The notes beneath the pieces were generated by a model. The model saw only the letters and a list, made by a program, of their open reading frames with translations, ran no database searches and was not told the DNA's origin. A stretch of DNA of 64,000 nucleotides. Source: Bernardetia sp. ABR2-2B. Lineage in GTDB: Bacteria > Bacteroidota > Bacteroidia > Cytophagales > Bernardetiaceae. Below are positions 8,743 through 16,708 of the stretch, in pieces (the stretch's first letter is position 1; each line of letters opens with the position of its first letter). Location: positions 2,717,293 to 2,781,292 of the forward strand of contig NZ_CP147020.1 of NCBI RefSeq assembly GCF_037126435.1, written 5' to 3'. Made by a program: the position numbers and the translations under genes.

Positions 8743-8801
8743 AGCCGTCGTTGAGGTAAATAAAAATCTCGTTGACCGCTGCATTTGAGCCTCAACGACG
8801 G
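8726..8801. repeat. Interleaved inverted repeat at the czcA 3' end
   Basis: Four related words of 9 to 12 bp alternate in orientation. GTCAACGAG (8728-8736) pairs with CTCGTTGAC (8768-8776), and CCGTCGTTGAGG (8745-8756) pairs perfectly with CCTCAACGACGG (8790-8801). The two pairs interleave rather than nest, so both stems can form only as a pseudoknot. The first word lies inside the coding end of czcA. Confidence 0.6.
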
Positions 8802-8830
8802 TTAGATTAAACATAAAAAAGATCAAAAAA

Positions 8831-10057
8831 ATGAAACCATCAAAAATAATAATACTTCTATTTTTTCTATTGATTCAGTTTCCTGTTTTTTCACAAACGG
8901 ATTCTTTAAAAGTTTCTTCTTTAGATAAAATAATTGAAATTGCCTTTTCTAGTAATGGATTATTACAAAATAATAAACTAGACATTGAAAGCGCAATCAG
9001 TCAGCAAAAAGGAGCTTTTTCTGTTCCCAAAACAAATATTTCTCTTCAATATGGAAATGTTCAGAGTAGTTATAATCGTGATGTAATGGTTACTATTACT
9101 CAAAATTTTAATCCTATTGGTTCGATTTCGACAACTAAAAAAGCCTTTCAAGCACAAGAAATGAGCGCAGAAGCAAATCTGAAGTATCAAAAAAATGTAC
9201 TCAAAAATCAGATTAGCCAACTTTATTACAAATTTGTCTTTTTTTCTCAAAAAAACCTTCTTCTACAAAAACAGGATAGCTTGTGGAAAACTGTTGAGAG
9301 AATCACTTCGGCACAAACTGAGGCAGGACAAACCAACAAAATGGAACTTCTGACAGCGCAAAATCAGCGTTTTCAGCTTTTACAACAAAAATCTATCAAT
9401 GAAAGTGAATTAAAAAACACATTTCATCAACTACAAAAATTAGCTCAAAATGAATTATCTTTTTTAGAAATAGATAATCAAAATCAAAAAATAGAGAACG
9501 TAAATAAAGTTACCTCAAACCTAATACTTTCAGATTCTTCTGTTTCTAATTCAATGATTAACTACTTTGAATCACAGACCAATTTAGCTCAAACACAAAT
9601 TGCAGTAGAACGCAGCAAAGCGATGCCTGAGTTATATTTGGGTTATTCTTCTCCTACTTTTGATGGCGAAGTTGGTATTTATAATGCTTTTCAAGCAGGA
9701 TTTTCTATTCCTTTGGTTTGGAGAGAATACAATTCAAAAATTCAAGTTGCCAAAATCAAAGAAGTACAAGCTCAAAATGAATTAGCATATCAAAAAAATG
9801 CGATTTCGGAAGAAAAAAAGGCTGTTTTGATGAAATTACAAAACCTTCAAACCATTTTGGAAAGCTATCGCAACCAGCAACTTCCACAAGCCGAAGAACT
9901 GATTAATTTGACTCAAATCAGATACAGAGAAGGCGAAATTTCAGTTTTACAGCTTGTTCAAATCCAACAGCAAACTTTGCAAACGTCACTTTCTTATCTT
10001 GAAACAATAGAAAATTTCAATAGCACATTAGCCATGTGGGAGTTTTTGAATAATTAA
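8831..10057 (+). CDS. TolC-family outer-membrane factor of the metal-efflux system, 408 aa
   Basis: A signal peptide (MKPSKIIILLFFLLIQFPVF) is followed by two similar halves of long alpha-helical and short beta-strand segments, as in OEP/TolC proteins. Examples are the AQNQRFQLLQQKS helix in the first half and the LTQIRYREGEISVLQLVQ motif near residue 360, the latter typical of CusC/CzcC-like proteins. It forms the trimeric outer-membrane exit duct of the RND complex. There is no lipobox. It lies 88 bp after czcA, beyond a repeat element, and is followed by the adaptor gene. In many metal operons the adaptor comes before the pump, so the order here is slightly unusual. Confidence 0.88.
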   Translation: MKPSKIIILLFFLLIQFPVFSQTDSLKVSSLDKIIEIAFSSNGLLQNNKLDIESAISQQKGAFSVPKTNISLQYGNVQSSYNRDVMVTITQNFNPIGSISTTKKAFQAQEMSAEANLKYQKNVLKNQISQLYYKFVFFSQKNLLLQKQDSLWKTVERITSAQTEAGQTNKMELLTAQNQRFQLLQQKSINESELKNTFHQLQKLAQNELSFLEIDNQNQKIENVNKVTSNLILSDSSVSNSMINYFESQTNLAQTQIAVERSKAMPELYLGYSSPTFDGEVGIYNAFQAGFSIPLVWREYNSKIQVAKIKEVQAQNELAYQKNAISEEKKAVLMKLQNLQTILESYRNQQLPQAEELINLTQIRYREGEISVLQLVQIQQQTLQTSLSYLETIENFNSTLAMWEFLNN

Positions 10058-10060
10058 AAA

Positions 10061-10128
10061 GTATCACAGACTTCCCAGTCTGCACAAAAAAATAAAATAT
10101 TCTTCACAGACTAGGAAGTCTGTGGTAC
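10061..10128. repeat. Paired inverted repeat, CAGACTTCC-type family, copy 1
   Basis: The left arm (10061-10082) contains CACAGACTTCCCAGTCTG and the right arm (10105-10128) is its near reverse complement, CACAGACTAGGAAGTCTGTG. Each arm is itself a small palindrome (CAGACT/AGTCTG). The element fills the gap between the TolC-type and adaptor genes. A second, very similar pair lies at 15359-15426. Confidence 0.7.
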
Positions 10129-10148
10129 AAAATATAAATATAAAAAAA

Positions 10149-11348
10149 ATGAAAACTCAAATCATATACTCAGCCTTTCTCGCTTGTCTTGTGCTTCTTT
10201 TTTGGAGTTGTGAAAAAGATGCGACACATGCACACGACCATACTGAAAAAGGAGTTACAAATGAACAACAAACAACAGAAGAAACCCATCCTATTTTCAC
10301 AAATGAGCAAATCAAAAAACTAGGAATTGAGATAAATAAATCTTCTCTCAAATCAATTCCAACAATAATTGAAGCAACAGGAACAATTCATTTACCACCA
10401 CAAAATAAGGCTTTAGTAGGTAGTGTTTTGGGAGGGAAAATAAAACAAATTATGATTCATGAAGGCGATTATGTCAAAAAAGGGCAGACGATTGCCATTC
10501 TTGAAAACCCAGAAGCTATCAAAATGCAACAAGAATACTTTACTGTTTCGGCTCGTTTGATAATGTTGGAGTCGGATTTAGAACGCCAAAAAAATCTACA
10601 AAATCAAGATGCCACTACTCAAAAAATTGTGCAAAAAGCACAAGCTGAATTAGACATGGCAAAGGCTCAAAAAGCAGGACTGGAAACTCAACTTCAACTT
10701 ATTAATTTACGTCCAAAATCAAACTCTATCTCTTCTACTTTTTCAGTTCTTGCACCTATTTCGGGAATGACACATAATATTGTCGGACAGTTGGGGGAAT
10801 TTGTTGATGCAAACAAATCTATGGTAGAAATTTTGAATGAAGACCATTTACATATCGAAATTTTGATCTATGAAAAAGATATTGATACGATTAAAGAAGG
10901 ACAAAAAGTCAATTTTATTCCTTACAATTCGCCAACTGTAAAACCTGTTGAAGCTGTTGTTTACTCCATTTCAAATACGATTGACCCAATTACCAAAACG
11001 GTAAGTCTTCATGCAGAAATCAAACAAAAACTTTCTACCATTCTTAGAGATGGAACACTAGGAAAAATAACGATTGAAAGCGAAGGACAAGACCGTTCTA
11101 CTTTGCCAAAAGATGCCTTGATTCAAGAAGGAAAACAGTTTTTTGTATTTATTCAAAAAGACAGAACAGAAAAAGGAATTGAGTTTGATAAAGTAGAAAT
11201 TGAAATATACACTCAAAATGAAAAAGAATTTCAGTTTTTTATCAAAAATAATTCCATCCAAAAATCTATTTCTGAACTCCTCTTTGTTAGTAAAGGAGCG
11301 TATTATTTGAATGCTTCTTCGGCTGAAATGGCTGGACATTCGCATTAA
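10149..11348 (+). CDS. Periplasmic adaptor (membrane-fusion) lipoprotein of the metal-efflux RND system, 399 aa
   Basis: The start at ATG 10149 gives a lipoprotein signal with lipobox LFWSC, Cys about residue 22, so the adaptor is lipid-anchored. A His-rich segment (ATHAHDHTEKG) follows and the protein ends GHSH; both may bind metal. The central part has a lipoyl-like half motif (GGKIKQIMIHEGDYVKKGQ), a coiled-coil hairpin near residues 125-190 and a beta-barrel, the standard HlyD/CusB order. It links the pump to the outer-membrane factor. Its stop lies 1 bp from the stop of the convergent acyltransferase gene. The upstream frame from 10122 is encoded by a repeat arm and is not favoured. Confidence 0.9.
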   Translation: MKTQIIYSAFLACLVLLFWSCEKDATHAHDHTEKGVTNEQQTTEETHPIFTNEQIKKLGIEINKSSLKSIPTIIEATGTIHLPPQNKALVGSVLGGKIKQIMIHEGDYVKKGQTIAILENPEAIKMQQEYFTVSARLIMLESDLERQKNLQNQDATTQKIVQKAQAELDMAKAQKAGLETQLQLINLRPKSNSISSTFSVLAPISGMTHNIVGQLGEFVDANKSMVEILNEDHLHIEILIYEKDIDTIKEGQKVNFIPYNSPTVKPVEAVVYSISNTIDPITKTVSLHAEIKQKLSTILRDGTLGKITIESEGQDRSTLPKDALIQEGKQFFVFIQKDRTEKGIEFDKVEIEIYTQNEKEFQFFIKNNSIQKSISELLFVSKGAYYLNASSAEMAGHSH

Positions 11349-11349
11349 A

Positions 11350-12219
11350 TTAATCTTTTTTTGCCCTTTTCCAACGTTTGTGTGTCCAAAGCCAGTTTTC
11401 AGGCGATTTTCTGACGGCTTCTTCTATAATTTTTGAATATTTATCTAAAATAGAAAAATCATTTCCATTTTCATCGGTATTATAAGGAGCCTGACATACA
11501 GGCTCTAATTCATATTCATAGTGTCCTCTTTTGGGTTTTGTAATTCTGACAAAATAAACTGGCAAATTAGTTTGGGGTGCAAGACGAGCAACACCCACAA
11601 AAAAAGGAACTTGCTTTCCAAAAAACTCTGTCCAATACTGCTTGTTATGTGAAGCTGGTGTTTGGTCTGCTACCAAAATGTAGGAGGTCGAAACATCTTT
11701 TGGTTTCATAATTTCTCTGTTCGAAATCCTCATTTCTAAAGGAACAGCTCCAAACTGTGAGCGCATTTTATAAATAAGTTTATCAATTTCTGTATTGGCT
11801 AATTTTTTATAGACTGGAGAAACTACTGTTTCCAATTCTGATGAACAGGACAAACTTACCCATTCCCAACTAAAATGATGTGTTACCAAAGAAATCATAG
11901 ACTGATTACTTTTAGCCAAATGAGCTGCAATTTCTAAAGACTTTCCTACTGGACGAGTACGCCTAACAATTTCTTGCTCTGAAATATGAAATGACTTTAT
12001 TGTTTCGATAACAAAATCACAGAAATTTTTATAAAAAGCCTTTGCTATTTGCTCTCTTTCTTTCTGTGTTTTTTCTGGAAAAGCAATTTGCAGATTACTT
12101 AAAACTACTTTTTTACGATAGAGTTTACCATAATAAACTACTACAAAAAGCAAATCAGAAATTCTATACAAAAACCAAAGAGGAAGACGGGCTAAGAGTT
12201 TTATGAAAAGCGCAATCAT
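11350..12219 (-). CDS. Lipid A biosynthesis acyltransferase (LpxL/HtrB family), 289 aa
   Basis: An N-terminal membrane anchor (residues about 3-28) is followed by the catalytic HX4E motif, H114 to E119, in THHFSWEW. Later family elements follow, such as ILVADQTPASHNKQYW and FFVGVARLAPQTNLPVY. The enzyme transfers a secondary acyl chain to the lipid A precursor at the inner membrane. In Bacteroidota these proteins are often annotated only as lysophospholipid acyltransferases, so exact acyl chain and position remain open. It is likely co-transcribed with the lipoprotein gene that lies just upstream on the minus strand (5 bp gap). Confidence 0.85.
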   Translation of the reverse strand: MIALFIKLLARLPLWFLYRISDLLFVVVYYGKLYRKKVVLSNLQIAFPEKTQKEREQIAKAFYKNFCDFVIETIKSFHISEQEIVRRTRPVGKSLEIAAHLAKSNQSMISLVTHHFSWEWVSLSCSSELETVVSPVYKKLANTEIDKLIYKMRSQFGAVPLEMRISNREIMKPKDVSTSYILVADQTPASHNKQYWTEFFGKQVPFFVGVARLAPQTNLPVYFVRITKPKRGHYEYELEPVCQAPYNTDENGNDFSILDKYSKIIEEAVRKSPENWLWTHKRWKRAKKD

Positions 12220-12224
12220 ATTTC

Positions 12225-12917
12225 TTATTTTATTTTCATTTTATTATCCAAATTAGCTCTACCAGAAAGAAGTTCAGAAAAGCTATAATTCAAAACAATT
12301 TCATTCTTATCATCAGAAGAATATGTTGCTTTTTTATTTGAGTATTTTTTGATTTTACCTTCCGTTCTGACAATAAAAACATAGTTTGCAGATTCAAAAA
12401 CATAGTCTTGAAAACGTTTTGTAGCTTCATCTTCTGGCATTTTTTGCCTTTCTTTTGCTTTATCTAAAAGAGGTTGGAGGTAGTGGGTATTATTTCTTTC
12501 AAATTTACGTTTTCCAAATTCAAAGGCAGGTTTTGAAGGTGCTGGTTCAGTATTGAGCTGGTTGAGGGCAGCCGTAAGTGATTCTACATTATCAAAATCA
12601 AAACTAAAGCCTGTCAAATAATTTTCATAATCAGTAGTATATTCAACGTGTGTAATTCCTCCAATTTCGGAAAAACTCTCGCTACTTTTCTGAATTACAC
12701 TTTCAATATTGGAAACAAAGTTTTTTTCTTCATTCGTAGAATCTGTAAGCGAAGTAGTAACGGCAATTTCTTGTTTGCGCCCACTTAAATCTACTGTTAA
12801 TGAGTATGTTCCCGAACCGTCTTTTTTGATATAAACTTCTTCACGAAGCTCAAAACAAGAGGTAAGTGTAAAAACAGAAAGTAGCACAAAAATTAATTGT
12901 AGTAGTATTTTTTTCAT
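12225..12917 (-). CDS. Hypothetical lipoprotein, 230 aa
   Basis: I place the start at the ATG at 12917, because it gives a lipoprotein signal (MKKILLQLIFVLLSVFTLTSC) with lipobox LTSC at Cys21. The longer frame to 12995 adds 26 residues that would bury the signal. The mature part begins with ELREEVYIKKDGSGTYSL, a pattern seen in many uncharacterised Bacteroidota lipoproteins that precede lipid or envelope genes. No catalytic motif is visible. Its close spacing with the acyltransferase gene suggests an envelope role, which is inference. Confidence 0.75.
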   Translation of the reverse strand: MKKILLQLIFVLLSVFTLTSCFELREEVYIKKDGSGTYSLTVDLSGRKQEIAVTTSLTDSTNEEKNFVSNIESVIQKSSESFSEIGGITHVEYTTDYENYLTGFSFDFDNVESLTAALNQLNTEPAPSKPAFEFGKRKFERNNTHYLQPLLDKAKERQKMPEDEATKRFQDYVFESANYVFIVRTEGKIKKYSNKKATYSSDDKNEIVLNYSFSELLSGRANLDNKMKIK

Positions 12918-13103
12918 TGAGAATGAAGTTAAAAATGAGCGTAATTTATCTAAGACTTTAAAGCATCTAATAAATAACATAAAAGTGAGAATCAAAATTA
13001 CACAAATAGAATTAGAAAGTTGTGAATTAATTAGTTTCCTTATTTTATATAAACAAATTCTTTATCAAATAAGGGATAAAATAGTTCTGATTTTTATCGG
13101 CTT

Positions 13104-14402
13104 TTAAATCTTTCGATACCCTACCAAATAATCTGTTCTGCTACTCATCGGACGGTAATAAATAAAGACATCATAGACATTTTCAGTCTGAAAATAATTT
13201 TCTTCCAATGGAGAATAATCGATTTCTTTCTTGTCATTGACTGTTGTATAGAAATAATTATAAATGCCTTGCTTCAATAAAACTTCAGCTGTATAATATC
13301 CACCTTCATTTACATAATTCATCTTAAAGAGTGGATTTATTTTCCAATCTGTTAGTCCTCCAATTATATACACATCATTATCTAGCTTTTGAGATTTCAA
13401 GACAAAATTGACATACGCATAATCTGCTTCTGTTCTTGATTGTTCTGCTCGTTGGCTATTTTCTATATAAAACTGTCCGTTAAAATCCTCTAAGCGAGTT
13501 CCATAGGCTAGACCTGCTCTTGATTTTTCGCCTTGTAAAAAAACATGGTCGCTACCTTTTTGATAACGAACACTATCTACTCCCCAACCAAATTTTCTTT
13601 GACTACGAATATCAAATAATCTAAATTCGTTACTACCTAAAAAACGCTGCGACTCTGTTAGAGAACTGAATTCTAACGTTTTTTGATGGTCTTTTACAAA
13701 GGTTGGTTTTAATTCTTTTTTTGCAGTCTCCCATCGGTAGTTTTGTCTTACCACAATTTTAAATTGCTTATTTGGATTTACAACTCCTTTTACTCCTGTA
13801 TAATTTACAGAAAGTTTGAACTGCTGACTAACAAGTGAACTTTCTCCACCCACAGCAGGAATTTGCTCAAAACCAATACTTGTTTTTTCCTCAAAGACCA
13901 TAAACCTCTTGGTCAGAATTAGATTTTCTTCATCTTGATAAAATACTTTTACTACATAATTTCCAGAAATTTTGACCTTCGGAATTTCGAATTTGTAATG
14001 CACAAAAGGAATTTTTGTATTTATAGAAAAATCATAATCACGTATCAAAAAATCATTATAAACACTCAAATATTCCATATCTGGAAGACTGCTTTCTGTC
14101 CAATCGGATTCGCAACGAATAATTTTGACTTTATAAACTCGTGCATCACTTGCCAATTCATCAAAGGTCAATAGTAGGCGACTATGCTGCGAAAGTGCTA
14201 TGATAGGTTGTTGTAATTGCTCCGATTGTGAACCGTTTTTTTGTGGATAAAGCCGAACGGTTTTGATATAAGGGTCATAGATAAAATCCTCCGTTTTGAA
14301 AGACATATCTTCGTAATAGGTTTCTGTGTTTTGAGCAAAAACTGTATTTGAAATACAAATTATTGCTAATAAAACTGTAAATAGTGTGAGTTTAAATTTC
14401 AT
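13104..14402 (-). CDS. Type IX secretion system plug protein (DUF5103 family), 432 aa
   Basis: A signal peptide (MKFKLTLFTVLLAIICISNTVFA) is followed by the EDMSFKTEDFIYDPYIKTVR and QLQQPIIALSQHSRLLLTFD elements that mark this family. A C-terminal immunoglobulin-like part carries DYAYVNFVLKSQ and YNYFYTTVNDKKEIDYSP. In Flavobacterium the homologue plugs the SprA translocon of the type IX secretion system on the periplasmic side. That fits a genome encoding T9SS cargo, two examples of which are in this window. The assignment is from remembered family features, not a search. Confidence 0.8.
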   Translation of the reverse strand: MKFKLTLFTVLLAIICISNTVFAQNTETYYEDMSFKTEDFIYDPYIKTVRLYPQKNGSQSEQLQQPIIALSQHSRLLLTFDELASDARVYKVKIIRCESDWTESSLPDMEYLSVYNDFLIRDYDFSINTKIPFVHYKFEIPKVKISGNYVVKVFYQDEENLILTKRFMVFEEKTSIGFEQIPAVGGESSLVSQQFKLSVNYTGVKGVVNPNKQFKIVVRQNYRWETAKKELKPTFVKDHQKTLEFSSLTESQRFLGSNEFRLFDIRSQRKFGWGVDSVRYQKGSDHVFLQGEKSRAGLAYGTRLEDFNGQFYIENSQRAEQSRTEADYAYVNFVLKSQKLDNDVYIIGGLTDWKINPLFKMNYVNEGGYYTAEVLLKQGIYNYFYTTVNDKKEIDYSPLEENYFQTENVYDVFIYYRPMSSRTDYLVGYRKI

Positions 14403-14416
14403 TTTGTGTAAAATAT

Positions 14417-14440
14417 GTATGACAGACTTCCTAGTCTATC
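14417..14440. repeat. Single arm of the CAGACTTCC repeat family
   Basis: TATGACAGACTTCCTAGTCTATCA matches one arm of the paired elements at 10061-10128 and 15359-15426 but has no partner nearby. It lies directly upstream of the T9SS plug gene start. Confidence 0.55.
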
Positions 14441-14469
14441 AGAATTAAAATCAATATTTTTTGGTCTTT

Positions 14470-15348
14470 TTATTGATAATTTTCAAAGTATTTTTTTGCA
14501 TCTTCAAAAGTCACCTTTTGGCTTTTAGTTTTCACTTCTTTTCCATTTTTGATTTTGAATTCCTCTAAAATCCCTCCTCCTTCTTTATGATTATAAGACT
14601 TTTCTAAGTGTCTTATTTCTACCAAACTATCATTTTGCCATTTGTTAATAATTTTATGATGTGTACAGCAATTTCCTCCATCTATAAATGAAATGACTGT
14701 TTTATTTTTTTCGTTAGTAAGTAGTTCGTAAGTAGAATTAGTCATTTTTATTCTCTCAAAATCCGAATCCATTATTATTAAATAATCAGCTATCATTCTA
14801 TTAACAAACCAAGGACGTTGAAACAGAATATCTGTTTTTTTATCAAAATTTATATCTCTACGCTGAATTTTGGAGTTTCTCCAACTCATTTCATCAAATT
14901 CAAATTGATTTTTCAACTCAAATTTATCTTTATGTTTCACATATAAGTAAGTCGGAGTTTTTAAAGAATCTAATAAATCTGCATACATACTTTCAACAAA
15001 AACAAAATCAGAAAAACCATCTTGTGCTTTTCCATACATTGCGTATGTAAATCCATTTTTTATAATCGTATCTGTTTCAAATTCTGTAACATTTAAAAAA
15101 CCTATCATAGAGTCTAAGGACAAACGAAAAATAGAATCAAGTCTAGCATCATCGTACTCATAAAAGTTAAAAGGTTCTTCCTTTTTTGATTTTTCTTTCG
15201 CTATTTCTTCTAGTTCCTTTTCTTCTTGTTTTTTCAATCTTTCCTTTATTACTTCTAACTCTTCTGTTTTGTTATTAGTAGAAACAGGCTTTTGATTGCA
15301 AGAAAAAAACAAAGGAAATAATAGAATTGATAAAATTTGAAATTTCAT
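14470..15348 (-). CDS. Hypothetical lipoprotein with charged linker, 292 aa
   Basis: The lipoprotein signal MKFQILSILLFPLFFSC has its lipidated Cys at residue 17. A strongly charged Lys/Glu coiled-coil-like linker follows (about residues 28-58), then a globular domain with no motif I can name. A Cys pair (GGNCCTHH) near residue 222 could bind metal or form a disulfide. XFE-rich composition resembles the many Bacteroidota proteins of unknown function that carry FG-GAP-like or DUF repeats. It is bounded on both sides by CAGACTTCC-type repeats, so it may be an independent unit. Confidence 0.7.
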   Translation of the reverse strand: MKFQILSILLFPLFFSCNQKPVSTNNKTEELEVIKERLKKQEEKELEEIAKEKSKKEEPFNFYEYDDARLDSIFRLSLDSMIGFLNVTEFETDTIIKNGFTYAMYGKAQDGFSDFVFVESMYADLLDSLKTPTYLYVKHKDKFELKNQFEFDEMSWRNSKIQRRDINFDKKTDILFQRPWFVNRMIADYLIIMDSDFERIKMTNSTYELLTNEKNKTVISFIDGGNCCTHHKIINKWQNDSLVEIRHLEKSYNHKEGGGILEEFKIKNGKEVKTKSQKVTFEDAKKYFENYQ

Positions 15349-15358
15349 TTGATATTCA

Positions 15359-15426
15359 GTATAACAGACTTCCCAGTCTGTTGGGATAATATATTTCTTT
15401 TCAACAGACTAGGAAGTCTGTTATAC
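15359..15426. repeat. Paired inverted repeat, CAGACTTCC-type family, copy 2
   Basis: The left arm (15359-15382) and right arm (15403-15426) are 24-bp reverse complements with one mismatch, separated by a 20-bp AT-rich loop. Each arm begins GTATAACAGACTTCC and is internally palindromic. The structure and spacing match copy 1 at 10061-10128 almost exactly. Confidence 0.75.
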
Positions 15427-15430
15427 AGGT

Positions 15431-15880
15431 TTATTTGTCCAACAATCGTCTATGATAGTTTATTTGTCCTAGATGATAATTGAGATGAGCATGTAAATGT
15501 AAGAGCAAAAAAGCTGTTGTTTGTTTTTCTGTGAATTTTGGAACAGAAGTTTCAGCATATAATTCTTCTTCAGTCAATGATTTTATTGAGTCATCAACAA
15601 CTTTGACAACATCTTCCAATTCTTTAATTAACTTTTCTCTTGGAATATTTTTCTGAGAAAACTCTAATTCTCTTTTTCTAACATATCCTGTTTTTCCAAT
15701 TCCTGCACCAATAAAATGATTGAGGTTTCCGATAAGATGCAAACAAAGGTTTCCAGCAGAATTGAGAATTTCTCCATCTAATTTCCACATATTTTCTTCG
15801 TTTTTATAGCTCTCAATTTCTGTTTTTACTCTTATTATATCTCTTTCAAAAAGTGTGCGTAAGGTTTGGCTGAGTGTCAT
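15431..15880 (-). CDS. DinB-like four-helix protein (DUF1572-type), 149 aa
   Basis: The protein is all-helical with three His residues at positions expected of the DinB metal site: HLIGNLNHF near residue 48, and HLHAHLNYHLGQI near residue 128-140. The C-terminal NYHRRLLDK is typical of DUF1572. DinB-like proteins include thiol-dependent transferases (mycothiol or bacillithiol), and a substrate cannot be read from this one. It has no signal peptide and is cytoplasmic. Its stop is next to the CAGACTTCC repeat. It is transcribed separately from the VapC-like gene, 67 bp upstream. Confidence 0.8.
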   Translation of the reverse strand: MTLSQTLRTLFERDIIRVKTEIESYKNEENMWKLDGEILNSAGNLCLHLIGNLNHFIGAGIGKTGYVRKRELEFSQKNIPREKLIKELEDVVKVVDDSIKSLTEEELYAETSVPKFTEKQTTAFLLLHLHAHLNYHLGQINYHRRLLDK

Positions 15881-15947
15881 TTTTGGTTTTTATTAATCTT
15901 TTAAAACGCTTTACATTTATGAAAGCTTTGTCAGTAGTTTTTTGTAA

Positions 15948-16382
15948 TTAAGGTTTGACCTTTATTTTTTTTAAAAAATTAGGCTCTAAATGGTCAAAAT
16001 CATTATCCGTAGTGATAAGTGTTGCATCTAATATAGTCGAAACGGCAGCTATCCAAATATCATTTTTACCCATATTACGAGCAGAAAAATTACTTTGCAT
16101 TGTTTTTAATCTACCTTGACTAAAAGCATCTATTTGAGCATACATCTTTGTAACATCTTTCGAATGAATATCTGCAACTATATAATTTTCTAGCAACTCA
16201 TCTAATAACTTTATTTTTCTTTCTCCCCAACCATTTCTAGTAGCTAAAAAATAGATTTCTCCTTCTGTAACTACACATATAATTGCTGTATTATCCTTCA
16301 AAAAATCATGATAAATACGTTCTTTAAACTCTTCACTTCGTATAGAAAGCAAAATGATATTTGTGTCTAGTACATAGTTCAT
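15948..16382 (-). CDS. PIN-domain protein, VapC-like toxin or RNase, 144 aa
   Basis: The conserved acidic residues of the PIN nuclease active site are present: Asp6 in YVLDTNI, Glu40/Glu42 in VVTEGEIYFLA, Asp108 in KNDIWIAA and Asp126/Asp128 in TTDNDFDHL. VapC proteins cut RNA, often tRNA, when freed from the antitoxin. The ATG overlaps the end of the upstream 88-aa gene by 4 bp, the usual toxin-antitoxin coupling. The intact catalytic set suggests an active nuclease. Confidence 0.85.
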   Translation of the reverse strand: MNYVLDTNIILLSIRSEEFKERIYHDFLKDNTAIICVVTEGEIYFLATRNGWGERKIKLLDELLENYIVADIHSKDVTKMYAQIDAFSQGRLKTMQSNFSARNMGKNDIWIAAVSTILDATLITTDNDFDHLEPNFLKKIKVKP

Positions 16383-16645
16383 ATATCTGCTAATAATTGT
16401 TCAATAGGTTCTGTAATGTTCAGTTCTTTGGATAATCTAGTATAATTTTGATAATCAAAACCTTTATATTTTTGCTCTTCTATCAAATCTTCAATACGCA
16501 ATTCTTTACGCATAGGCTTTAAGATAGAATGCGTTTTTATTTGATTTTTCCAAAAAAACTCTACTTTCTCTAAAAGGTTTTCATCTTGAAGTAGCAGAAT
16601 CTGATGTACTAGCCAGTATTTTCTGGAGTCTAATTGTGATAACAT
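16379..16645 (-). CDS. Probable antitoxin partner of the PIN-domain protein, 88 aa
   Basis: This small charged protein is placed directly upstream of, and overlapping by 4 bp, the VapC-like gene. That order and coupling are typical of VapBC modules. The helical sequence (KVEFFWKNQIKTHSIL, and the C-terminal NITEPIEQLLADI) has no clear AbrB or ribbon-helix-helix motif, so the role rests on context. It could bind the toxin with its C-terminal segment. Confidence 0.65.
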   Translation of the reverse strand: MLSQLDSRKYWLVHQILLLQDENLLEKVEFFWKNQIKTHSILKPMRKELRIEDLIEEQKYKGFDYQNYTRLSKELNITEPIEQLLADI

Positions 16646-16708
16646 AGTATTATTTTAAAAGTATAATTAAAAATACCAAAAATAAGAAAAAAAAACAAAG
16701 TCGCTTTA

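Noticed and set aside
13935-14174. Plus-strand frame inside the T9SS plug gene
   Set aside because: It is antisense to a well-supported gene and has no recognisable features.
14470-15880. Transposon bounded by CAGACTTCC repeats
   Set aside because: The repeats flank ordinary genes with no transposase and no target duplication was seen, so I do not call a mobile element.
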